DNA of 9,602 bases from an uncultured Spartobacteria bacterium (lineage in GTDB: Bacteria > Verrucomicrobiota > Verrucomicrobiia > Chthoniobacterales > JAATET01). How positions within the stretch are numbered: position 1 is the stretch's first letter; every line of letters starts with the position of its first letter. Under the pieces are notes generated by a model, which saw only the letters and a program-made list of their open reading frames with translations, was not told where the DNA came from and ran no database searches. Location: NCBI GenBank assembly GCA_937901895.1, contig CALGTD010000063.1, positions 1 to 9,602 of the forward strand, in the 5' to 3' direction. The position numbers and the translations under genes were made by a program. This document shows positions 1 through 4,080 of this stretch, piece after piece.

Positions 1-2
1 GC

Positions 3-194
3 GAGACGTGCGGAAAATGGTGGGCGGACAACGCGCCACCCGCCCCGGCAGTATCGACCGATGAGATTGTGGCGGTGCTGGAGCGCTGCTCCGAGATCGT
101 AGACCGCAATCTCCATCGCCAGCGTGAGAAGGTCGAGGACGTGCCGCGCATGTTGCGCCAACTTGCCTCGCGTATTCGGGGAGAGGGAGAATGA
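3..194 (+). CDS. Hypothetical phage protein, C-terminal part (5' end outside window)
   Basis: An open frame runs from the window edge to a TGA at 192-194, giving 63 visible residues; the true start lies upstream. I do not recognise the family. Visible features are a Cys/Trp-containing stretch (TCGKWW), a Pro/Ala linker, the motif STDEIV, and a charged, probably helical tail ending in RIRGEGE. The linker plus STDEIV, and the RGEG ending, recur in the Lar-like protein at 346-831, so both proteins share interchangeable C-terminal pieces. The last codons contain a purine-rich GGGGAGAGGGAG that can serve as Shine-Dalgarno for the gene starting at 191, which overlaps this one by 4 bases. Confidence 0.6.
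   Translation, partial: ETCGKWWADNAPPAPAVSTDEIVAVLERCSEIVDRNLHRQREKVEDVPRMLRQLASRIRGEGE
38..72 (+). repeat. Direct repeat, copy 1 (linker-STDEIV module)
   Basis: These 35 bases match 642-676 at 33 positions by my count, differing at two. They encode the Pro/Ala linker and STDEIV in two different proteins. This is a partner of the copy at 642-676. Confidence 0.8.
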
Positions 195-349
195 CGCGGG
201 AGCAAATCGCGAAATGGAAACGCTGGGGCGTTCTGTTCATCGGTGTGGCCATCGCCTTATTCGGAGAACCGCTCGCGGGGAGTCTCTTGATGCTCGGCTA
301 CGAAGTAGGTTTTCGCAACGGTCGCGAAATCCTCAGGAGCCAATCATGA
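191..349 (+). CDS. Small single-pass membrane protein (52 aa)
   Basis: This gene starts inside the stop of the preceding gene (ATGA overlap) behind a strong purine-rich ribosome-binding site, and its own TGA overlaps the next ATG in the same way. The protein begins with a short basic segment (KWKRW), continues with a hydrophobic helix at about residues 13-36 containing GVLFIGVAIALFGEPLAG, and ends with a basic tail. This is consistent with a small inner-membrane protein. No family is recognised. The gene is short, but its tight coupling on both sides supports it being real. Confidence 0.55.
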   Translation: MTREQIAKWKRWGVLFIGVAIALFGEPLAGSLLMLGYEVGFRNGREILRSQS

Positions 350-831
350 GCACCGAAAGCATGGTGGCGCAGGCGCTGGAGCCGTGTCCGTTTTGCGGGG
401 GCGCGGCGGGCATTATCCACGGCATCAAGCGCGAAGGTGAGGCCACATTTTGCCGGGTCTACTGCGGCAGCTGCCAGGTCCGGCAAAGGGCCGACCATCC
501 CAACCGAGCCGAAGCCATCGCCGCTTGGAACACCCGCACGGCAGCGCAGCCCGAACGCGAGGCTGTGTTCGCAGTCGGCGTTAAGCCCGGTGACATTCCG
601 CCCTCTGCCACAGTTGCCGATCCGCTCACCGCCCTGACCACACCCGCCCCGGCAGTCTCAACCGATGAGATTGTGGAGCCCCTTGCGAGGGCCGCAGCGG
701 ATGATCCCGAAGCACGCCGGATTGCCGCCAAGTGCGGTACGGTTTGCTTCGACGATATGGACGCGGAAACACAAGAGTTCTGGCGCTGTATCGCCCGCGC
801 CATCCTCTCGCGCCTGCGGGGAGAGGGGTGA
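346..831 (+). CDS. Lar-like restriction alleviation / zinc-ribbon phage protein (161 aa)
   Basis: Residues 13-60 carry the Lar-type signature: CPFCGG (about 13-18), a second pair in YCGSC, then EAIAAWNTR, the usual family ending. The four cysteines likely bind zinc. Lar proteins of phages and prophages are known to reduce the effect of host type I restriction; that role here is inferred from family resemblance only. The family is usually about 60-100 residues, so this protein has an extra C-terminal half (about residues 65-161): a Pro/Ala linker, STDEIV, an acidic segment and an RLRGEG end, shared in pieces with the partial gene at 3-194. The start at 346 is chosen because AGGAG lies 6 bases upstream and it overlaps the preceding stop; the frame stays open further upstream but without good coding character. 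Confidence 0.75.
   Translation: MSTESMVAQALEPCPFCGGAAGIIHGIKREGEATFCRVYCGSCQVRQRADHPNRAEAIAAWNTRTAAQPEREAVFAVGVKPGDIPPSATVADPLTALTTPAPAVSTDEIVEPLARAAADDPEARRIAAKCGTVCFDDMDAETQEFWRCIARAILSRLRGEG
642..676 (+). repeat. Direct repeat, copy 2 (linker-STDEIV module)
   Basis: This is the second copy of the 35-base module found at 38-72, here joining the zinc-ribbon part of the Lar-like protein to its C-terminal extension. Confidence 0.8.
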
Positions 832-1046
832 TGGCGGTCCGCAAACTCAAACCTGTCGAGGCCAATGATGGTTCGTATGGCGGAATGGTGCTCGCTGCGT
901 TCGACAGCCTCACCGACGCCGCCCTCCTAACCGACATCTGCGACAACATGGCTGAGGTGCTCAAGCCTCTGCCGGGTGAACTGCCTAACGCGCTAGGCGA
1001 CGCCGGAACGCGCGCAACTGAGTCCGGCGATGGGGATGAAGCATGA
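831..1046 (+). CDS. Hypothetical protein (71 aa), acidic
   Basis: The ATG shares its A with the preceding TGA, and GGGGAGAGG just upstream is a strong Shine-Dalgarno made from the last codons of the Lar-like gene. The protein starts with a basic stretch (MAVRKLKPVEAN), has a probable helix with SLTDAALLTDICDNMAEVL, and ends acidic (ESGDGDEA). No cofactor motif, signal peptide or membrane helix is visible. I do not recognise the family. It ends in an ATGA overlap with the next gene, so it is probably translationally coupled on both sides. Confidence 0.55.
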   Translation: MAVRKLKPVEANDGSYGGMVLAAFDSLTDAALLTDICDNMAEVLKPLPGELPNALGDAGTRATESGDGDEA

Positions 1047-1180
1047 GCCTAAGCAAGCACATCGACTACGGCAGCGCGCACCCGCCTATCCCGCGCGAGC
1101 AAGTCCCGACCATGTCCGAATGGCTCAAGCGTCACAACCGGCCTGAGCCCACAGGGCTGGCCCGCTGGTGGAGGCGGTGA
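1043..1180 (+). CDS. Hypothetical protein (45 aa) ending in WWRR
   Basis: This short gene starts in an ATGA overlap with the previous gene, preceded by GGGGATGA. It encodes a Pro- and His-rich, basic, soluble-looking peptide with EWLKRHNRPEP and a terminal ARWWRR. The last 23 bases, through the next start codon, are identical to those ending the gene at 1353-1538. These bases contain GGAGG and therefore also form the ribosome-binding site of the following gene. No family is recognised. It is supported mainly by its place in an unbroken chain of overlapping genes. Confidence 0.5.
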   Translation: MSLSKHIDYGSAHPPIPREQVPTMSEWLKRHNRPEPTGLARWWRR

Positions 1181-1182
1181 TG
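1160..1182 (+). repeat. Gene-end repeat with built-in ribosome-binding site, copy 1
   Basis: These 23 bases are identical to 1518-1540. They encode ARWWRR with its stop, contain GGAGG, and include the start codon of the next gene. Confidence 0.85.
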
Positions 1183-1356
1183 GGGACGATAGCCTTCATT
1201 TCCCTCAGCCTTATCGGGTACGGTTTAGGGGCGGTTCTTTGCCTAATGGCGGCCCCCCACTCGGATGACCACGATGTTGTTTGGTGGCCCCTTACCTTAA
1301 TCAAGTTCCTGTGGCGCTCCTTCTACCGCGCGCTGACGACCGGGTGGCGCCCATGA
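1180..1356 (+). CDS. Small membrane protein (58 aa)
   Basis: The ATG shares its A with the preceding TGA and has GGAGG 6 bases upstream; an in-frame GTG at 1168 is possible but less well placed. The first 24 residues form a clear hydrophobic helix (IAFISLSLIGYGLGAVLCLM). It is followed by a His/Asp-rich stretch (PHSDDHD) and a second, weaker aromatic hydrophobic segment (WWPLTLIKFLW), then a basic tail ending GWRP. One or two membrane passes are therefore likely. No family is recognised. The His/Asp cluster could bind a metal, but that is speculation. Confidence 0.55.
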   Translation: MGTIAFISLSLIGYGLGAVLCLMAAPHSDDHDVVWWPLTLIKFLWRSFYRALTTGWRP

Positions 1357-1513
1357 CAGAGCGTGAACGTTATCGGCTCAAGCCGGGCGGTATCCCGGTC
1401 GCATGGTCGGAGGGACCGGACGCTCTACGCGAGATTAAGCACTACGCGCTGATCTACAGCCAAGACGCTCCTGTCACGATCGAGCGGCACACCAAAGGTA
1501 AGTGGCAGAAGCT
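1353..1513 (+). repeat. Duplicated gene segment, copy 1
   Basis: This segment matches 1979-2139 with about 14 mismatches; positions 1392-1462 are identical to 2018-2088 (71 bases). Mismatches cluster at both ends, and the identical core includes third codon positions, suggesting recent duplication or gene conversion. Confidence 0.85.
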
Positions 1514-1538
1514 TGGCGCCCGCTGGTGGAGGCGGTGA
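1353..1538 (+). CDS. Short paralogue of the 1979-2461 protein (61 aa)
   Basis: Residues 1 to about 54 match the N-terminus of the protein encoded at 1979-2461 almost completely, including ERYRLK, IPVAWSEGPDALREIKHYAL and IERHT. At the DNA level the two copies are about 91% identical by my count (14 mismatches in roughly 160 bases), with a 71-base stretch identical. The copies then diverge: this one ends in GARWWRR and a stop, using the same 23-base end as the gene at 1043-1180. The family is unknown; the predicted strands around AWSEGP and YALIYSQD suggest a small beta-rich fold. It overlaps both neighbours by 4 bases and 1 base. Confidence 0.6.
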   Translation: MTERERYRLKPGGIPVAWSEGPDALREIKHYALIYSQDAPVTIERHTKGKWQKLGARWWRR

Positions 1539-1540
1539 TG
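1518..1540 (+). repeat. Gene-end repeat with built-in ribosome-binding site, copy 2
   Basis: This is the second 23-base copy (see 1160-1182), joining the short paralogue at 1353-1538 to the unrelated gene at 1538-1738. A degenerate third copy of its 3' part lies at 2934-2947. Confidence 0.85.
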
Positions 1541-1738
1541 CGAGAAGTCCGCATTCGCCTGCTCCCCAAACACTTCGACGGCAACGACTGGCACTACACC
1601 GAACAGCCGATTGTCCGCCTTGGAGACGTAGGGCGATGGTCAATGGTCCGCCGAGCCGACTTCAGAAGCTCCGCCCCCTTCGTGATCTCGCGCAAGGAAT
1701 GGGATACGTTGCCGCTCGCCGAGGAACTCCGCCCATGA
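1538..1738 (+). CDS. Hypothetical protein (66 aa)
   Basis: The start shares its A with the preceding TGA and follows the GGAGG of the repeated gene end. The protein is basic and probably beta-rich, with segments EVRIRLLP, DWHYTEQPIVRLGD, GRWSMVRRAD, and PFVISRKEW. No known domain is recognised, and neither a membrane helix nor a signal peptide is seen. It finishes in EELRP with a CGCCCATGAC junction (ATGA overlap) into the next gene; the same 10-base junction is found at 1348-1357 and 2410-2419. Confidence 0.55.
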   Translation: MREVRIRLLPKHFDGNDWHYTEQPIVRLGDVGRWSMVRRADFRSSAPFVISRKEWDTLPLAEELRP

Positions 1739-1992
1739 CCGACGACCTTGAGCGGCGGCTGCGGGCTGTCGAGGGCGTCACGACTTGCTGGTATCGCAAC
1801 CCCGATGGCCCCGAAGCCGCCAACGTGATCGCCCGCCTGCGTGCTGAGAATGCGCGGTTGCGGGAGGCGTTGGATGCCCTTCGATTGCAAGCGCTCCAAA
1901 GCGACTTGAACAACCCCGCCAATGAGTGGGGATGGGAGGCACTCCAACTCGCTAACGCCGCCTTGAAAGGACCGAGTCATGACCGATCGTGA
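1735..1992 (+). CDS. Hypothetical coiled-coil protein (85 aa)
   Basis: The gene starts in an ATGA overlap, with GAGGAA about 10 bases upstream. The first part (LERRLRAVEGVTTCWYRN) is followed by a helical, heptad-like segment at about residues 30-58 (NVIARLRAENARLREALDALRLQAL), typical of a short coiled coil that would mediate oligomerisation. The C-terminal part is Asn/Leu-rich. Such coiled-coil small proteins are common in phage early regions, but no function is assigned. It overlaps the next gene by 14 bases. Confidence 0.6.
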   Translation: MTDDLERRLRAVEGVTTCWYRNPDGPEAANVIARLRAENARLREALDALRLQALQSDLNNPANEWGWEALQLANAALKGPSHDRS

Positions 1993-2139
1993 ACGTTATC
2001 GGCTCAAGCAGGACGGCATCCCGGTCGCATGGTCGGAGGGACCGGACGCTCTACGCGAGATTAAGCACTACGCGCTGATCTACAGCCAGGACGGGCCGGT
2101 CGTGATCGAGCGGCACACCGAAGGTAGGTGGCGGAAGCT
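1979..2139 (+). repeat. Duplicated gene segment, copy 2
   Basis: This is the partner of 1353-1513 at an offset of 626 bases. After this segment the copy continues into an extra domain, whereas copy 1 runs into the repeated WWRR end. Confidence 0.85.
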
Positions 2140-2461
2140 GAAGGAAACGATGATGGACAAGCATTGCGACGACTACATCGACGACGAGACGCAACCGGAG
2201 TGCCTGCGAGCCTTCCTCGACTATGCCCGCTCGCCAATGATGCGCCCAGAGCCGCGCCCAAAGCTGTTCGCTGACTACAAAGGCCATCGGGTCCGCGTCG
2301 TCATGGCGTCGCGGTTCGGCGACGTCGGAATTACCAGCAAGCTCGACGCTGAGCACGGCTATGACAAGCGGGTCGCCGTGGAGGACTTGAGCGGCTTTTC
2401 GGAGAACCCCGCCCATGACCTTTCTCGCCCGCCGAGCCCTACAGGAAGGATCGCGCCATGA
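1979..2461 (+). CDS. Hypothetical two-part protein (160 aa), paralogue of 1353-1538
   Basis: The start has AAAGGA 8 bases upstream. Residues 1-57 are the paralogous domain also encoded at 1353-1538. Residues about 58-145 form a separate part beginning MMDKHCDDYIDDE, with FADYKGHRVRVVMASRFGDVGITSKL that reads like a small beta-barrel, and VAVEDLSGFSENP. An ATG at 2150 behind AAGGAA would allow the second part to be translated alone, so this may be a fusion of two genes. The last 14 residues (about HDLSRPPSPTGRIAP) have weak coding character and may arise from a one-base loss in a C run at about 2407-2410. No family is recognised. It ends in an ATGA overlap with the DUF551 gene. Confidence 0.6.
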   Translation: MTDRERYRLKQDGIPVAWSEGPDALREIKHYALIYSQDGPVVIERHTEGRWRKLKETMMDKHCDDYIDDETQPECLRAFLDYARSPMMRPEPRPKLFADYKGHRVRVVMASRFGDVGITSKLDAEHGYDKRVAVEDLSGFSENPAHDLSRPPSPTGRIAP

Positions 2462-2925
2462 GTGATCTGGTGGAGCAGGTGGCGAGGGCGATCCACGATG
2501 TTCTGGAAAACGACGACGACAGCAAAGGCGGGGGCTACATGCGCGCCGCCCGCGCCGCCCTGTCCGTCCTAGAGCCCCGCATCGAAGCGCTGGAGGCGGA
2601 AAACTTCAAGCTCGCAGCCGGTGCATGCAACGTCGAAGGCGGGTTGATCGGTGACGATCATGGGCACTTCTGCTGTTCGCTTAAGGCGCGCATCGAAGCG
2701 CTGGAGCGCGAGCTGGGCTGGCAGCCGATTGAGACGGCGCCGAAGGATGGGACGCGCGTCCTCGCGACTGACGGCGTGAACGTGACCGTAGTGGAGTGGA
2801 AGGTTTACAACGGTCGCTGGGAGAAGCTGACAGGCTGGAACCATCTCTACGGCGCTGAGTGGAACGGCCCGGTTGCATGGCGCCCCCTTCCTGCCGCCGC
2901 CATCCGCAACGGAGAGCGCGGGTGA
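2458..2925 (+). CDS. DUF551 domain protein (155 aa)
   Basis: The C-terminal region, from about residue 90, carries the DUF551 signature WQPIETAPKDGTRVLATDG followed by Trp-rich strands and a final VAWRPLP. DUF551 proteins are frequent in phages and prophages and their function is unknown. The N-terminus (VEQVARAIHDVL ... MRAARAALSVL) is helical and resembles the start of many small phage early proteins. Two short coiled-coil pieces, RIEALEAEN and RIEALEREL, are encoded by an exact 18-base direct repeat (2578-2595 and 2689-2706) and flank a Cys/His-containing insert (HGHFCC). AGGAAGGA lies 8 bases before the start. It is the last gene before the gap at 2926-3055. Confidence 0.8.
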   Translation: MSDLVEQVARAIHDVLENDDDSKGGGYMRAARAALSVLEPRIEALEAENFKLAAGACNVEGGLIGDDHGHFCCSLKARIEALERELGWQPIETAPKDGTRVLATDGVNVTVVEWKVYNGRWEKLTGWNHLYGAEWNGPVAWRPLPAAAIRNGERG

Positions 2926-2957
2926 GCGCACCTGGGAGGCGGTGACGCATTTTCCGC

Positions 2958-2985
2958 TTGCATAGGTGGAATGTCCGCGTTATCT
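2958..2985 (+). promoter_or_regulatory. Possible sigma-70-type promoter
   Basis: In the only sizeable gap of the rightward gene chain, TTGCAT (2958-2963) is separated by 16 bases from TTATCT (2980-2985). These resemble -35 and -10 elements, and the segment is less GC-rich than its surroundings. It would start transcription about 60 bases before the gene at 3056. This is a consensus match by eye only. Confidence 0.35.
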
Positions 2986-3042
2986 AGTGGCCATGGAAAC
3001 GAAAACAGCAACTCAGGCAACGGGCAATTCCGCCCATCCCCG

Positions 3043-3051
3043 AAAGGAGGT
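3043..3051 (+). promoter_or_regulatory. Strong Shine-Dalgarno deciding the start at 3056
   Basis: AAAGGAGGT lies 4 bases before the ATG at 3056 and is nearly fully complementary to the 3' end of 16S rRNA. It favours 3056 over the in-frame ATGs at 2966 and 2993, which lack such a site. Confidence 0.7.
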
Positions 3052-3055
3052 TGCC

Positions 3056-3259
3056 ATGCTCGTTAAGTTTTCCACCCTCGCTGGCGGCGTGTTCATTGAA
3101 GAGACTGGTGCGGATGAGCGCCGCCCCTCGGATCGCTGCTTCCGCTTCGATGCGAGCGGCAACGCGGAATACGCGCTGTTCGCCGACCTGATCGGCGGCA
3201 ATCCCGCCCCGCGCTGGTTCGGCCACCAGTTCAAGGAAAAGGATTTCCTGTTCGCATGA
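3056..3259 (+). CDS. Hypothetical protein (67 aa)
   Basis: The protein starts MLVKFSTLAGGVFIEE and contains RCFRFDASGNAEYALFADLIGG and a C-terminal FGHQFKEKDFLFA. It looks like a small, soluble alpha/beta protein and has no recognisable catalytic or metal-binding motif. The frame continues 5' to 2966, but the near-perfect Shine-Dalgarno at 3043-3051 argues for the start used here. It is the first gene after the putative internal promoter and is probably the best-translated gene of this second cluster. It overlaps the next gene by 4 bases. Confidence 0.6.
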   Translation: MLVKFSTLAGGVFIEETGADERRPSDRCFRFDASGNAEYALFADLIGGNPAPRWFGHQFKEKDFLFA

Positions 3260-3435
3260 GCGCAGAGCAAATCTACCGCGCCGCGCTGGAGGCTATCGCC
3301 CAAGAGGACGGCGGCTTTCCAACTTACACGCCGCAGGCAATGGTCTCTATTGCCAAGCGGGCCATGCGTGAGGCGGACAACGAGCCGTTCGATCTCCGTA
3401 AATCGCCACAATATCACCCAGGAGACCTAGCATGA
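3256..3435 (+). CDS. Hypothetical helical protein (59 aa)
   Basis: This gene lies in an ATGA overlap chain on both sides. The protein begins SAEQIYRAALEAIAQEDGG, contains QAMVSIAKRAMREAD, and looks mostly alpha-helical; the arrangement of AIYRAALE-type helices followed by a middle IAKRAMRE resembles small phage early proteins, but no family is recognised. The start is supported by position rather than by a strong ribosome-binding site (the nearest, AAGGA, is too far upstream), so it probably depends on translational coupling. Confidence 0.5.
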   Translation: MSAEQIYRAALEAIAQEDGGFPTYTPQAMVSIAKRAMREADNEPFDLRKSPQYHPGDLA

Positions 3436-3488
3436 TGGTCGATATCGAATGTCCCCGCTGCAACGGATGGGGGGCTAGAAGTGCCTGA
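3432..3488 (+). CDS. Zinc-knuckle micropeptide (18 aa), possibly frameshifted
   Basis: An ATG behind AGGAG (7-base spacing), overlapping the previous stop, opens an 18-codon frame encoding MMVDIECPRCNGWG and a few more residues. CPRCNGWG matches the CxxCxGxG pattern of DnaJ-type zinc knuckles, but only half a zinc site is present. A run of six G (3469-3474) follows the motif. One base fewer there would join this frame to the transmembrane peptide at 3481-3573, giving a 46-residue protein. It may thus be a broken or programmed-frameshift gene rather than a complete micropeptide. Confidence 0.4.
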   Translation: MMVDIECPRCNGWGARSA

Positions 3489-3573
3489 CCTTAAAGGCTT
3501 GGTTCCTGCGTTGCTCGCCCTTGGGTTTGTCGCAGGCGCGCTTGTCGTCGGCTTGATTGCCTTCATCGTATGA
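3481..3573 (+). CDS. Transmembrane micropeptide (30 aa, GTG start)
   Basis: From a GTG at 3481 the frame encodes PDLKGLVPALLALGFVAGALVVGLIAFIV, almost entirely one membrane-spanning helix with small residues (Ala/Gly) on its surface. The upstream G-rich sequence is a poor Shine-Dalgarno, which fits expression by coupling or by a shift from the 3432 frame. It ends in an ATGA overlap with the next gene. No family is recognised. It could be a stand-alone small membrane protein or the membrane anchor of the CPRC protein. Confidence 0.4.
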   Translation: MPDLKGLVPALLALGFVAGALVVGLIAFIV

Positions 3574-3719
3574 CCGACTGGCGTGAACACCTGACACCCG
3601 GGGAAGCCAAGCGACTAGAGGACATTGCTGACGAAAAGCGCGCCCTGTCACGCGAAGCGAGGCGGATATTCGATCGCGCTCGCAAGCGGGTGGCGAGGCC
3701 AGTTCCGGACGGCGGATGA
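3570..3719 (+). CDS. Hypothetical charged helical protein (49 aa)
   Basis: The start overlaps the preceding stop (ATGA) with no clear ribosome-binding site. The protein is a highly charged helix (GEAKRLEDIADEKRALSREARRIFDRARKRV) with alternating acidic and basic residues, likely a coiled coil or a nucleic-acid-associated helix. It is the last convincing gene of the rightward cluster; the next overlapping ATG gives only 12 codons and runs into the hairpin at 3737-3762. Confidence 0.5.
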   Translation: MTDWREHLTPGEAKRLEDIADEKRALSREARRIFDRARKRVARPVPDGG

Positions 3720-3736
3720 CCGCCTTAAAATCCCGT

Positions 3737-3762
3737 CAATTCTGTCGAGCCTGACAGAATTG
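3737..3762. terminator. Perfect hairpin between convergent operons
   Basis: CAATTCTGTC and GACAGAATTG form a perfect 10-bp stem around a 6-base loop (GAGCCT). It sits between the last rightward gene (stop 3717-3719) and the last leftward gene (stop 3772-3774), where a bidirectional terminator is expected. There is no immediate T run on the + side; on the - side an ATTTTAA follows a few bases after the stem. Termination is therefore plausible but the hairpin is not a canonical one. Confidence 0.5.
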
Positions 3763-3771
3763 CTTCGAGCG

Positions 3772-4005
3772 CTACTCAGACGGCGGGCAGAGCGCGTCAT
3801 ACTTCGCGTTGTGCGCCTCGATCTCCCGCACCGTCTCGGGCGAATCCGCCTTGTTGCCGGGATCGTCAGTCACGCCGGCCGGAAGCTCGGCAGTGGTGTG
3901 GGTTGTGGGGTAGCTGCGGGCCGGGCTTGATACCGGCTTACCCGAGCGGGACTGTCTGGCTCCCCGCGATGATGCAAGCCCGGTTTCAGTCCACATGCGC
4001 ATCAT
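3772..4005 (-). CDS. Hypothetical protein (77 aa), last gene of the leftward operon
   Basis: The C-terminal half (about residues 45-77: GVTDDPGNKADSPETVREI, then EAHNAKYDALCPP) has strong coding character with G/C-rich third positions. The N-terminal half is Ser/Arg/Pro/Thr-rich and looks like a disordered linker. Several ATGs (4005, 4002, 3996) are possible starts; AAGGA is 11 or more bases away, so the start is uncertain. The frame is the same as that of the o-spanin-like gene upstream, separated from it only by TAG at 4081-4083. No family is recognised; its position downstream of the spanins suggests a lysis-region accessory gene. Confidence 0.45.
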   Translation of the reverse strand: MMRMWTETGLASSRGARQSRSGKPVSSPARSYPTTHTTAELPAGVTDDPGNKADSPETVREIEAHNAKYDALCPPSE

Positions 4006-4035
4006 CCGGACGCGTGTCCTTCCACGCCGCCGCAG

Positions 4036-4059
4036 CCCCGCAATACTACAGAAGCGGGG
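4036..4059. repeat. Inverted repeat between the o-spanin and the last gene
   Basis: CCCCGC at 4036-4041 and GCGGGG at 4054-4059 form a 6-bp stem with a 12-base loop in the 75-base gap between two leftward genes. No T run follows on either strand. It may be a weak terminator or attenuating hairpin, or chance in GC-rich DNA. Confidence 0.25.
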
Positions 4060-4080
4060 TCGAATTGCAAGGCTGGACGC

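Noticed and set aside
124..345. N-terminal extension of the Lar-like frame
   Set aside because: The extension overlaps two other genes, has Arg/Cys-rich non-coding character, and a good Shine-Dalgarno supports the start at 346.
1353..2139. Repeats as a possible CRISPR array or insertion sequence
   Set aside because: The repeats are coding, only two copies exist, and there are no regular spacers, terminal inverted repeats or transposase.
3716..3754. 12-codon frame in ATGA overlap after the last rightward gene
   Set aside because: It is very short and ends inside the hairpin at 3737-3762; the overlap alone is not enough.
4030..4075. T-arm-like sequence suggesting a tRNA
   Set aside because: GCGGGGTCGAA resembles a T-arm, but no acceptor, D-arm or anticodon arm can be folded around it on either strand.
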